This document shows positions 1 to 8,659 of a stretch of 64,000 nucleotides of DNA, in pieces. A program made the position numbers and the translations under genes. Within the stretch, counting starts at the first letter, position 1, and the number at the start of each line of letters is the position of its first letter. The notes below the pieces were generated by a model. It worked only from the letters and a program-made list of their open reading frames with translations. It did no database searches and was not told the origin of the DNA. Source of the stretch: Spirochaetota bacterium (GTDB lineage: Bacteria > Spirochaetota > Brachyspiria > Brachyspirales > JACRPF01); NCBI GenBank assembly GCA_016214035.1, contig JACRPF010000005.1, positions 310,001-374,000 of the forward strand, given 5' to 3'.

Positions 1-230
1 GTAAGGATGTCGCGCATCCGAACACCGTGGAACATCACATCAAATGGGTGCGTCTCTTCGGTGTCAAGAAAGACACGAAGCAGCTGGTCGATATCGCATC
101 GGCCGAATTTGGTCCGACATACGCGAAGCCGGTGCTCGTGGCAGAACTTACAGCGTCGGATTTCAGCGAGCTCATCGCGCTTGAATACTGCAATATCCAC
201 GGCGTCTGGGAAAACAGCATTGTGCTGTAA
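1..230 (+). CDS. Superoxide reductase (neelaredoxin type), 3' part only
   Basis: The frame is open from the window edge, so the start lies upstream. The visible ~75 residues read HPNTVEHHIKW, then PVLVAEL, then YCNIHGVWE near the end. In superoxide reductases the HP and EHHI histidines and the Cys and His of CN-x-HG ligate the catalytic mononuclear iron, so the fragment carries most of the active site. The family reduces superoxide to peroxide in the cytoplasm of anaerobes and microaerophiles without making oxygen. Whether an N-terminal desulforedoxin domain exists (class I versus II) cannot be seen. It ends with TAA and runs tail to tail with the kinase on the other strand. Confidence 0.85.
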   Translation, partial: KDVAHPNTVEHHIKWVRLFGVKKDTKQLVDIASAEFGPTYAKPVLVAELTASDFSELIALEYCNIHGVWENSIVL

Positions 231-243
231 AAAAGCTGCACAG

Positions 244-1050
244 TCATACTGCCGGGGGGAACGACACCTGTACCGTGGTGCCCTCCCCCTGTTTCGTTGA
301 AAAAACGATCGTACCTTTGTGGTCTTTGACGATGTTGGAGCAGATGAACAGGCCGAGGCCCACGCCGCCGGAATCACGTTTTGTCGTAAAGAACGGCGTC
401 ATGATATTCTTAAGCTCATCGTCGGACATGCCGCATCCTTCGTCGCGTACGGTTATCTGTATGTTTCCCGACGCATCCCTCCCGGTGTTCAGGAATATAC
501 GCTGCCCGGTGCCGGTAAGCGCCTGGCAGGCGTTGGTGAAAAGATTTACCAACACCTGTTCTATCTGCTGCCGGTTGCCGCGGATCGCCGGCAGATGACC
601 GTCGCGTTCCATGACGATCCCGGCGGATTTTTTTTTGAGCGACCCGCCCACCAGCGTAAGCGCGTTGTCGATCGCCTGATTCACATCGACCGTATCGGTG
701 AGCAGCGTGGACCCCTTCCGTGAATACCCGAGCAGGCTGTCTACGATCATTTTAATTTTCCACGTGCTTTGCGCCGTTTTATCGAACAATTCTCTGATAC
801 TCGAAGCGTTGCCGCTGTACGACACTCCCGCCACCAGAAAATCATCGTTGGCGAGGAGATACTCATTGATGATCGGCTCGATACTCATCCATGCGTCTCT
901 GAGAAATGAAATACTCGTGGCGATGAACTGGTTGGGGTTGTTGATCTCATGGGCCAACCCCGCAACCATTATTCCCAGCGACTTCATTTTTTCGGCGTGC
1001 AGAAGACCGAGCTCGAGGATCTTAGCCTTCTCCTCGGCGATGATCTTTGC
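244..1050 (-). CDS. Sensor histidine kinase (HisKA + HATPase), out of frame with the receiver before it
   Basis: Sequence features are a dimerisation/phosphoacceptor helix with AGLAHEINNPNQF, an N box (LVNLFTNACQAL), a G1 box (VRDEGCGM), an F box (MTPFFTTK) and a G2 box (GVGLGLFICSNIV). This is a complete catalytic core of a histidine kinase that autophosphorylates on the His of AHEIN. There is no good start of its own: the first ATG in frame is at 987, just before the H box, without a clear ribosome site. The frame stays open upstream to 1317, but only as a shadow of the receiver gene. The linker read near 1047 (KIIAEEKAKILELG) joins naturally to the receiver's end, so I infer one receiver-kinase protein split by a one-base slip. 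Confidence 0.7.
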   Translation of the reverse strand, partial: AKIIAEEKAKILELGLLHAEKMKSLGIMVAGLAHEINNPNQFIATSISFLRDAWMSIEPIINEYLLANDDFLVAGVSYSGNASSIRELFDKTAQSTWKIKMIVDSLLGYSRKGSTLLTDTVDVNQAIDNALTLVGGSLKKKSAGIVMERDGHLPAIRGNRQQIEQVLVNLFTNACQALTGTGQRIFLNTGRDASGNIQITVRDEGCGMSDDELKNIMTPFFTTKRDSGGVGLGLFICSNIVKDHKGTIVFSTKQGEGTTVQVSFPPAV

Positions 1051-1429
1051 GCTCGATCGCGTAGCGTATGGAGCGCGTGACGATGTCGCCTCCGCTGACA
1101 CCTTTGACGAGATAATCCTGCACGCCCCTGCGGATTGCCTCGACGCCCGCGGCCTCATCGAGAGAACCGGTGAGAACGACGATAGGCAGATGCGGTGCCG
1201 TTTTCTGAATCCGCGCGTACGTGTCGGGACCGGAGCTGTCGGCCAGCGTGAGATCGAGCAGTACGATATCGAACGTGTTTTTCCGCAATGCCGCCAAGCC
1301 GTCGCCGATGCATTCAACCCACGTCAGCGCAACATCGGCAGCCGTTACTTCGGCGAGGCTGTGCTGCAGCAGCAGTGCGTCGGTTTTATTGTCTTCAACC
1401 AGCAGTATCCGTGCAGTCATTTCGGGCAT
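1022..1429 (-). CDS. Response-regulator receiver domain (likely N-terminal half of a receiver-kinase hybrid)
   Basis: A 135 aa CheY-like receiver. The acidic pair is in LLVEDN (residues 12-13), the phosphoacceptor Asp is about residue 59 in IVLLDLTL, the conserved Thr is in VVLTGS, and the Lys is in YLVKG. It ends ...IRYAIERKDHRRGEG. In many proteins this 'RYAIERK' ending runs straight into a coiled linker and a HisKA domain, which is what the other frame encodes immediately downstream. It lies 83 bases after the large PAS kinase on the same strand, so it may be that kinase's partner. Removing one A of the CAAAG run at 1045-1049 would fuse it with the kinase. Confidence 0.8.
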   Translation of the reverse strand: MPEMTARILLVEDNKTDALLLQHSLAEVTAADVALTWVECIGDGLAALRKNTFDIVLLDLTLADSSGPDTYARIQKTAPHLPIVVLTGSLDEAAGVEAIRRGVQDYLVKGVSGGDIVTRSIRYAIERKDHRRGEG

Positions 1430-1512
1430 AACATCACCCCGCAGAAAGAATCGTTTCCCGTCGACAATGGTACAGCAGTGAACAACGTATCCTCACATTC
1501 GTACGCCGTGCC

Positions 1513-4500
1513 TTATGCCGGCAGGCGGAAATAAAACGTCGCGCCCTTACCCGGTTCTCCCGACGCCCAGATAGATCCGCCGTGTTTTTCGATGATGCGT
1601 TTCACGATAGCAAGACCGATTCCCGTGCCGGGAAAATCACTTTCCCTATGGAGCCGCTGAAACGGCTTGAACAGACGTTCCGCCTGTTCCGGATTGAACC
1701 CGGCGCCATTATCCCGGATGAACAATGTCTGCGCTCCCTGAAAATCCGTAATACCGAATTCGATAATCGTATGTTTGCATTTTCCGGTATATTTCCATGC
1801 GTTGTACAGCAGATTTTCCAAAGCTATCCGCAGAAGACCCGAATCAGCCGTTACGGTGATTCCTTCCTTGATTATAAGATCCGCCTGTCTGTCCGGGTGA
1901 GCTGTGCGAAGCGGGACCAGTACTTTCGCCACCATATCAGAGAGGTCGACAGACTCACGATGTATCTCCTGTCGGGATACCTTTGAGAGGCGCAGCAGTT
2001 CGTCGATGATACGGAACATTTTCTCCGTGCCTTCGATAATATGCAGGAGATGTTCTCTTCCGGCGGGTTCGAGAGATGCTTCGTATTTTTTTTTCAGAAG
2101 ATCGGCGAAACCGGCGATGGCGCGGAGCGGCGCCCGAAGGTCGTGAGAGACCGAATAGGAGAACGTTTCGAGTTCAGCGTATGCCGTGGCGAGCTGATCG
2201 GCATGACGCTCCAGCTCCGCGTCACGTGCTTCAAGTTCTTTCCGGAGTCTGATAGCCTGTATTCCATAGCTCAGATCATTTGCCAATTCAGTGAGCAGCC
2301 GGATTTCATTCTGGGAAAACGAATCCGTTTTTTCAGAATAAACGGTCAACGCGCCGAAGCTTTTATTTCCCGATATGAGCGGAAAAGAAATGGATGACTG
2401 ATATCCGCGCAGAATGGCATCATCACGCCATGGCTGAAACTGAGGGTCTGTCTGCATATCCCTGCAGGCGCTTATCGTACCGGTACGGACCGCTGTTCCG
2501 GTGGGACCGCGCCCGAGTACGGTGTCCGCCCACGAGATACGCAATGACTCAAGATATCCCGCCTCAAATCCGGCGTGCGCAACGGGGCGAACCGTTTTGT
2601 GCTCATCATCCTCGGCGAACCCTATCCATACCAGCTTATATCCGCAGTCTTCCACGATAATGCCGCACACACTGTTGAGATACGCAGACTCATCCACGGC
2701 GCGCATCATCGCCTGACTGCTTTTACTGAGCGCCTTGAGGGTGCGGTTGTGCTTGTAAAGTTCAGCCTCCCGGGCTTTGCGGTCGGTAATGTCACTGAAC
2801 ACCGTCGCAAAGCTACCGGTGCCGGGGGAGAAAACCGAGATATCAAAATGTTTGCCCATCGGCGGGAAAAAGATATCGAAATGCTCCGGCCTGCCCGACG
2901 CGGCTACCCGCGCATACACGTCCAGGAACGGCGGCTCTCCGGTGCCGTAGAGCTCGGATGCTTTTTTACCGACGACAAGGTCCCGTTGAAATCCCGTTAT
3001 CGTTTCGTATGCGGCATTGACATGGGTGAGTATATAGTCAACCGGCGCATCCCCGTCATACACAACCGTGTGGATGGCGAGCCCCTCGGTCATCGACTCA
3101 TAGAGCGTGCGGAGCCGCTCTTCGCTCTCATGCAGCGCCAGTTCCGACCGTTTGCGCTCGGTGATATTTACGACGATATTGGCGAATCGCCGGCCTCCGG
3201 CGGGAAAGGTGACTACGTGCAGATAATGGCCCACAGGCTGAGCGAATGAATCGAATTCTATCGATGTCTGTGTTTGTACCACATGCGTGAACCGCGGCAG
3301 ATATTCCGGTATCGATGCGGGAAACACTTCACTGATGCGATGTCCTACTATATGTTCACGGGTCATGCCGGTGTGCCGTGTGTATGCATCGTTGATCTCA
3401 ATGATGCGCCAATCCGACGGTTGTCCCGCATCGTCATACAGAAGTTCATATAATGCGAATCCTTCTGCCATTTTCTCGAACAGCAGACGATATTTTTCTT
3501 CGCTCTCGCGCAGTGTTTCCTCCATGCATATGCGTTCGGTGACGTCGTTCGCCATCACGAGCCGGCAGTGCCTGCCGTTGAACATGATAGAACTGACGGT
3601 GACTTCCACGTCGATGACGACGCCGTTCTTCTTCCGGTGCTTGTGCAATCCGACAGATGCCGCATGTGCGCCGTCCTGTCCGGCGATTATAGTCCGTGTT
3701 TCATCGCGATACTCCGGGGGACGTATGTCAAGCACGCTCAACCGGAGAAACTCCTCGCGCGTATAGCCGTAGTGAAAGAGCGCGGCGTCATTGACCGCGG
3801 TGAACTGCAGGGTTTCCTCGTCGAAAATATACATCGGGTTCGGATTATACTCGAACAGCAGACGGAACTGTGTCTCGCTTCTGCGAAGATTATCCTCCGC
3901 CAGCCTGCGCGCGGTGATATCCTGCGTGATCCCGAAACCGGCGAGAAGACTTCCGTTCGCGTCAAACTCCAGAAACGCCTTTTCGCGCACCCATTTGACC
4001 GCACCATCCACGACGATACGGTGTTCTATATCGTAATCCTCTCCCGCCAACCCCGCTTTCCATTTTGCATCGACAAACGCGCGGTCATCAGGATGGACTA
4101 TCGATAGAAAGGTGTCGTAGGTCTGCGGCGCACCTATCGGCATTCCGAAAATACGGTAGTTTTCGTCCGACCATACAAGCTCGTTCTTGAGGACATTCAG
4201 TCTCCAGCTGCCGATTGTGCCGATCTCCTGGGCGTGATGCAGATCTTCACTGCGCTGCTGCAGCAGCATCTCAGCCCGTTTGCGCTCGGTGATATCATTT
4301 CCGTACAGATTCAGATAGCCCGCTTCAACAATGGGGACCAGTACGAAACTGTAGCTGTGTGTTCCGCAATCGATATCGAAGAATGTATTTACTGCACGCG
4401 CAAATGTGTCTGCCGCTGTCTGCCGCCACGGTTCGGGTATGACACTGTTCACGGCGGTATCCCATTGGTTCAGAAGCAGACTCGCGGCCTCGTTGGCATA

Positions 4501-5100
4501 GAGCAGGACGCCTGCGCGGCTAATTCGAAGAACCGGATTCGGGTTTTCAGACGGGAAACGGGCAAGACTGCTGATCTCGGCTTCCATCTTTTTGCGTTCG
4601 GTCTGGTCGCGGCATATCGAGATGTATCCCGCCGGTCGTCCGTCTTCCCCGTACACCCGGGCAGAACGCACTTCCACGAACAATCTTCGGCCGTCTTTCG
4701 TCTGATGAATGACCTCCGCCTGTATGCGTCCGGCATCACGCAGCCGGGAAGTCATCGTCTCCCTAGTGTCGCCGATATACTCGGTGCGCAGCAGGTCATA
4801 CGATTTTTTCCCGATAGTCTCAGCTGCGGACCATCCATACATCGCTGTGGCCGCGTCGTTCCAGTAGGTGATGATAAAATTGTCATCGAGACCGATTGCA
4901 GCATCATATGCATTTGCGATGAATTGCGCCTGCAACGCGATCGCCTCATCGGTGTGTCTGCGCTCCGACTGTGTCCGCCGTTCCGGTGTTCCGCCGCCGC
5001 GGGAAGCTTTCCGTAAACGATCCGCTTTAACCCGCCGCTTGCGGCCGGACATCCGCGGCATGGACCGCACTGCCGATGATCTTGATTTCCCTTTTTTCAT
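1513..5100 (-). CDS. Hybrid-type sensor kinase with six PAS domains, GAF and histidine kinase core
   Basis: A 1195 aa protein without signal peptide or membrane segment, with a very basic N-terminus, so a cytoplasmic sensor. About six PAS/PAC units follow one another (roughly residues 50-175, 185-275, 290-405, 415-535, 540-660, 665-785), several ending in the PAC signature D-[IV]-T-[ED]-R. A GAF domain follows (about 800-950), then a HisKA helix with the phosphoacceptor in SVSHDLRAPLRA (about residue 985) and a HATPase domain with GTGIGLAIVKRI near the C-terminus. The ligands cannot be deduced; the PAS array suggests integration of several redox or small-molecule inputs. No receiver is fused, but one follows directly downstream. 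The start ATG at 5100 follows GAGGCGG. Confidence 0.9.
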   Translation of the reverse strand: MKKGKSRSSAVRSMPRMSGRKRRVKADRLRKASRGGGTPERRTQSERRHTDEAIALQAQFIANAYDAAIGLDDNFIITYWNDAATAMYGWSAAETIGKKSYDLLRTEYIGDTRETMTSRLRDAGRIQAEVIHQTKDGRRLFVEVRSARVYGEDGRPAGYISICRDQTERKKMEAEISSLARFPSENPNPVLRISRAGVLLYANEAASLLLNQWDTAVNSVIPEPWRQTAADTFARAVNTFFDIDCGTHSYSFVLVPIVEAGYLNLYGNDITERKRAEMLLQQRSEDLHHAQEIGTIGSWRLNVLKNELVWSDENYRIFGMPIGAPQTYDTFLSIVHPDDRAFVDAKWKAGLAGEDYDIEHRIVVDGAVKWVREKAFLEFDANGSLLAGFGITQDITARRLAEDNLRRSETQFRLLFEYNPNPMYIFDEETLQFTAVNDAALFHYGYTREEFLRLSVLDIRPPEYRDETRTIIAGQDGAHAASVGLHKHRKKNGVVIDVEVTVSSIMFNGRHCRLVMANDVTERICMEETLRESEEKYRLLFEKMAEGFALYELLYDDAGQPSDWRIIEINDAYTRHTGMTREHIVGHRISEVFPASIPEYLPRFTHVVQTQTSIEFDSFAQPVGHYLHVVTFPAGGRRFANIVVNITERKRSELALHESEERLRTLYESMTEGLAIHTVVYDGDAPVDYILTHVNAAYETITGFQRDLVVGKKASELYGTGEPPFLDVYARVAASGRPEHFDIFFPPMGKHFDISVFSPGTGSFATVFSDITDRKAREAELYKHNRTLKALSKSSQAMMRAVDESAYLNSVCGIIVEDCGYKLVWIGFAEDDEHKTVRPVAHAGFEAGYLESLRISWADTVLGRGPTGTAVRTGTISACRDMQTDPQFQPWRDDAILRGYQSSISFPLISGNKSFGALTVYSEKTDSFSQNEIRLLTELANDLSYGIQAIRLRKELEARDAELERHADQLATAYAELETFSYSVSHDLRAPLRAIAGFADLLKKKYEASLEPAGREHLLHIIEGTEKMFRIIDELLRLSKVSRQEIHRESVDLSDMVAKVLVPLRTAHPDRQADLIIKEGITVTADSGLLRIALENLLYNAWKYTGKCKHTIIEFGITDFQGAQTLFIRDNGAGFNPEQAERLFKPFQRLHRESDFPGTGIGLAIVKRIIEKHGGSIWASGEPGKGATFYFRLPA

Positions 5101-5157
5101 TGGACCGCCTCGCCCTGTCTGCCAGTATAATTCTGCAGAATATTTTCGTCAAGTTCA

Positions 5158-5805
5158 TTAACTGCGCCCCTGGGCACGATCCGTTTTCCATGTGTGAAGA
5201 ATCGCAACGACCTCATCGTCGGATATGTCGCGCCATGACTCATAGACCTGCGCCACGGCGTGAAAGTTCACCGGAGTCTCAAGTATTGTTGTCTCATCGA
5301 CAGTACGGGCGATGGCTTTCGCAACGTCTGAACCGGATACCGGAGCGGCGACGATGACACGTTTCGCCAGCAAATGCCTGCACATGAGAATGGCGGCGCG
5401 CATCGTCGCCCCCATGGCGATACCGTCGTCGACAAGCATTATCGTGCGTCCCTCGATGGCGGGGATGGGACCGTCGCCCCGAAGCACACGAACACGCCGC
5501 ATGACCTCCCGCCGCTGCTCACGGATTATCCTCCCGATATCCGGTTCTCCCACCAGGCGGTCGGTATTGTCGAATATGAATGTGCTTCCGTCTTCAGCTA
5601 TAGCTCCGAAGCCGGCCTCGGGATCGAACGGATACGGCAGCTTTCTTGCGACGATGACAGACAGGTCCAGATGAAGATGCGCCGCCACCTCATACCCGAC
5701 GGGCACGCCGCCCCTCGGTATAGCGAGCACCAGCGCGCCGGAATCGCGATACGTCCCGAGTGCACGCGCGAGTTTTTGGCCGGCATCCGTTCTGTCTTTG
5801 AACAC
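5158..5805 (-). CDS. Phosphoribosyltransferase-family protein
   Basis: About 216 aa. The PRPP loop reads IMLVDDGIAMGATM, the hallmark of type I phosphoribosyltransferases, preceded by LAIPRGGVPVGYEVA. The family is widespread, often annotated simply as phosphoribosyltransferase; the base acceptor is unknown. I chose the GTG at 5805 because TGAGG lies just upstream and the protein then begins VFKDRTDAG, the usual N-terminus of this family. The longer open frame would overlap the upstream gene. It begins seven bases after the stop of the SixA-like gene, so the two are co-transcribed. Confidence 0.8.
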   Translation of the reverse strand: MFKDRTDAGQKLARALGTYRDSGALVLAIPRGGVPVGYEVAAHLHLDLSVIVARKLPYPFDPEAGFGAIAEDGSTFIFDNTDRLVGEPDIGRIIREQRREVMRRVRVLRGDGPIPAIEGRTIMLVDDGIAMGATMRAAILMCRHLLAKRVIVAAPVSGSDVAKAIARTVDETTILETPVNFHAVAQVYESWRDISDDEVVAILHTWKTDRAQGRS

Positions 5806-5812
5806 TGCTGCC

Positions 5813-6271
5813 TCAGAACGAGAGCGCGGGCACGATATACCAGCTGCTGTCATATTCCTTTTTTTCAAGACAGATGACGCCGGAATTCGTGAACGCGGCG
5901 ATCTTTGTATCCTCATCGCCGAGCACGAGCTTCGAAACGGTATTCGACAGATGCGGAAGATGTCCCACCAGCATACAGTTCCCGTTCACGGATGTGATCG
6001 TGCGTATGCCGTGCTCCACATCGTCCGTGGGACCGATGCCGTCAAGTTCCCGTAAGCCTTTTGCTGGATGGAGCGCGGCGGCGAAAATCCCCGCGGTCTC
6101 TTTCGCACGCTGCTTGTCGCTGTGAAATATGATGTCGATGGAGACAAGTCCGGATGCGGCAAATATTTTCGCCATGGCCGCCGTTTCTTCGACGCCCTTC
6201 GCTGTCAACGGTCTGCCCGCGCCATCATCTTCGTGTTTGGCCTGTCCGTGCTGTACCAGATACACTTTCAT
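5813..6271 (-). CDS. sixA: SixA-like phosphohistidine phosphatase (histidine phosphatase superfamily)
   Basis: 152 aa. The N-terminus reads KVYLVQHGQA, a VQHG variant of the RHG catalytic motif; the second histidine is in CMLVGHLPHLS. The small size matches SixA, which removes phosphate from histidine phosphotransfer domains. That is a plausible link to the sensor kinases next door, but this is inference. The ATG at 6271 is preceded by AGGGA. Upstream in-frame codons to 6391 lack such a site and do not match the family. It is the first gene of a two-gene unit with the phosphoribosyltransferase. Confidence 0.8.
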   Translation of the reverse strand: MKVYLVQHGQAKHEDDGAGRPLTAKGVEETAAMAKIFAASGLVSIDIIFHSDKQRAKETAGIFAAALHPAKGLRELDGIGPTDDVEHGIRTITSVNGNCMLVGHLPHLSNTVSKLVLGDEDTKIAAFTNSGVICLEKKEYDSSWYIVPALSF

Positions 6272-6562
6272 GGCTAAACTCCCTGCGGAACATATGACCG
6301 ACCGGTGATCCCGGAATCGATGATCGCATTCCATATTTTTTCCGGAGCAGCGGCGATATACGATGTATAAACGAATTGTTTTTTTTTCCATAGATCCACC
6401 GGATAAATGTGATATGAATATATATAACTATTCCATGATAATAATCAAATCAAAAAAGGATTCTCAGCGGAATGACCGTTGAAAATGCGGCGGATTCAGA
6501 TATAGTATTTTTTATACTGATAATCGCAGCAGATATTTCGCAGCGGTGAACAAGGAATAGGC

Positions 6563-7141
6563 ATGGGCGCGACTGTCATAACAGAGAGCAATTCGCTTCT
6601 GGCAACCTCCCGCCGGGAATGGCGGGCATGGCTGAGAAAGAATTTTAAAAAGGCGGATGAGGTGTGGTTGATATACTATAAAAAGGAAACCGGCAAACCG
6701 CGCATTGCATACAACGACGCGGTGGAGGAGGCGCTTTGCTTCGGCTGGATCGACAGTACCGTGAGGTCGGTTGACGACGGGCGATTCGCCCAGCGCTTCA
6801 CCCCGAGAAGGCCGCACAGCACGTATTCGCAGTCCAATAAAGTCAGACTGCGGTCGCTGATCCTCAGGAAAAAAGTTCATCGCGATGTTCTGGCGGCACT
6901 CGGTGACATTCAGAACGATTCATTTGTCATCCCCAGGGATATTCAGAATGCGATTCAGGCGAACAAACGCGCATGGAAGAATTTCAAGAGACTTTCGTCG
7001 AACTATAAAGAGATACGGATCGCGTATATCGACGGTGCGCGGAAGCGGCCGAAAGAATTCGCGAAACGACTCAAGAACTTCATTGCGATGACCGAGGCCG
7101 GCAGAGTGATCGGTTTCGGCGGGATAAACAGACATTACTGA
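6563..7141 (+). CDS. YdeI/OmpD-associated family protein
   Basis: 192 aa, soluble and basic. Motifs typical of the YdeI/OmpD-associated family are EVWLIYYKKETGKPRIAYND, EEALCFGWIDS and the RFTPRRPHSTYS stretch. The C-terminus is rich in Lys/Arg (KRPKEFAKRLKNF). The biochemical function of the family is not settled; some members are annotated as bacteriocin-protection or stress-related proteins. It stands alone with a good site (AAGGA) before ATG. About 290 bases separate it from the divergent SixA gene; they are AT-rich and hold a short inverted repeat (AGTAT/ATACT) near 6500. Confidence 0.75.
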   Translation: MGATVITESNSLLATSRREWRAWLRKNFKKADEVWLIYYKKETGKPRIAYNDAVEEALCFGWIDSTVRSVDDGRFAQRFTPRRPHSTYSQSNKVRLRSLILRKKVHRDVLAALGDIQNDSFVIPRDIQNAIQANKRAWKNFKRLSSNYKEIRIAYIDGARKRPKEFAKRLKNFIAMTEAGRVIGFGGINRHY

Positions 7142-7181
7142 CGTGCCGCGGGCAGAGGGTCAGCGATATGCGCCGCATCGC

Positions 7182-7210
7182 TTGCAACACTTTTGCGTAT
7201 AGGGTAATAT
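7182..7210 (+). promoter_or_regulatory. Sigma70-type promoter placed for a (nearly) leaderless mRNA
   Basis: TTGCAA at 7182-7187 and TAATAT at 7205-7210 are separated by exactly 17 bases. Only nine bases separate the -10 box from the ATG at 7220, so transcription should begin at or within three bases of the start codon. GGTGAC lies between, too close for a normal leader. Confidence 0.6.
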
Positions 7211-7219
7211 GGTGACATC

Positions 7220-8659
7220 ATGGCAACCGAAAAACGCACCATTCTTTCAAAACGCCATATCCCGATACTCGCCGCCGTCATAGCCGCCGTACTCGGCACC
7301 GTCACACTCGTCTGGTGGTTTTCAGTGGAGCCGGTCGGCATCAGCCTCGCGTATCGCATTCCGCTTTCCAATGAGATGAATATAAAGAAAAGCGTGCAGG
7401 CGTTATCCGAGACGGTGACCATAGCGGGTGTTTTTAAAAAGTTCGGCGGAACATCGTCGCCGATAACCGCATCGTGGCCTCGGTTCCGCGGTGCCGACTT
7501 TGATAATATCGCCAAAGAGGATATACGCTTGAAGAATTCCTGGGGGCCGAAAGGGCCGCCGGTACTCTGGAGCGTCGACCTCGGCGAAGGGTACGCCGCA
7601 CCCGCGGTGATGAACGGCCGCGTGTATGTGCTCGATTACAATGAAACGGAACGGGCGGATGCGTTGCGCTGCTTCTCGCTCGACAATGGCGCCGAGATAT
7701 GGCGTCGTACGTATAAGATCGATGTGAAGCGAAATCACGGCATGTCGCGCACAACGCCCGCGGTAACCGCGAAATATGCGCTCACCGTCGGGCCGAAATG
7801 TCATGTGCTCTGCGTGGATGCCGTCTCCGGCGGATTTCTCTGGGGCATCGATCTGCCGCGTGAACAGGGGACGAAGGTGCCGCTCTGGTATACCGGTCAG
7901 TGTCCGCTCATCGACAATAACATCGCCGTGATAGCTGCCGGCGGGAAGGATCTGCTCATCGGTGTCGACTGCGCTTCGGGAAAGGTGGTATGGCGGGCAC
8001 CCAATGTGAACAAATGGGATATGTCGCATGCATCCGTGATGCCGATGACGCTTTCCGGCAAACGCGTGTATGTATATCCCGCACTCGGCGGCATCGTCGG
8101 CGTGTCGGCTGAAAGCGCCGACCGCGGGCGTATCGTCTTTTCAACGCGCGAATGGAATCCGTCGGTCAGCGCTCCCTCGGCGGTACAGACCGGACCTGAT
8201 ACGTTTCTCATAACCGCAGGTTACGGTGCAGGGAGTGCGATGTTCCGTGTGAACGGAAATGCGGTATCGCTTATCTATAAAAAAACAAAAGAGGAATTCG
8301 GCTGCGAGCAGCAGACGCCGATATTCTATCAGAATCATCTGTTCACGGTAATGCCCCCCGACGGCGGCGGTCATCGCGGCGAGCTTGTCTGCATGACGCC
8401 CGACGGCCGGACGGTGTATGCGAGCGGGCGCGAAGACCGTTTCGGGCTCGGGCCGTACATGATAGCCGACGGCAAACTGTTCCTGCTCGACGACAGCGGC
8501 GTACTCACCATGTCTCGCGCCGGTACGGTAAAATATGAACGTCTCGCCCGCGCGAAGCTCCTCTCCGGCCGTGATTCCTGGGGGCCGCTGGCATTGGTCT
8601 CGGGGCGTATGCTCCTGCGTGATCTCAAACGTCTTATCTGCATCGACCTGAGGGAATAG
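7220..8659 (+). CDS. Membrane-anchored PQQ-like beta-propeller protein
   Basis: 479 aa. One N-terminal transmembrane segment (about 14-33, ending LVWWFSVEPV) anchors a long periplasmic domain. After a ~60 aa spacer comes the WPRFRGADFDN motif typical of PQQ/BamB-like propellers, then blades with GxxxWR- and CVDAVSGGFLWG-type repeats. The family forms seven- or eight-bladed propellers. A bound quinone cofactor cannot be inferred, since many members are scaffolds. First gene of a five-gene unit: its stop abuts the next start (TAGATG), and the operon ends in Fe-S electron-transfer proteins, so a role as periplasmic partner of that redox chain is likely. Confidence 0.8.
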   Translation: MATEKRTILSKRHIPILAAVIAAVLGTVTLVWWFSVEPVGISLAYRIPLSNEMNIKKSVQALSETVTIAGVFKKFGGTSSPITASWPRFRGADFDNIAKEDIRLKNSWGPKGPPVLWSVDLGEGYAAPAVMNGRVYVLDYNETERADALRCFSLDNGAEIWRRTYKIDVKRNHGMSRTTPAVTAKYALTVGPKCHVLCVDAVSGGFLWGIDLPREQGTKVPLWYTGQCPLIDNNIAVIAAGGKDLLIGVDCASGKVVWRAPNVNKWDMSHASVMPMTLSGKRVYVYPALGGIVGVSAESADRGRIVFSTREWNPSVSAPSAVQTGPDTFLITAGYGAGSAMFRVNGNAVSLIYKKTKEEFGCEQQTPIFYQNHLFTVMPPDGGGHRGELVCMTPDGRTVYASGREDRFGLGPYMIADGKLFLLDDSGVLTMSRAGTVKYERLARAKLLSGRDSWGPLALVSGRMLLRDLKRLICIDLRE

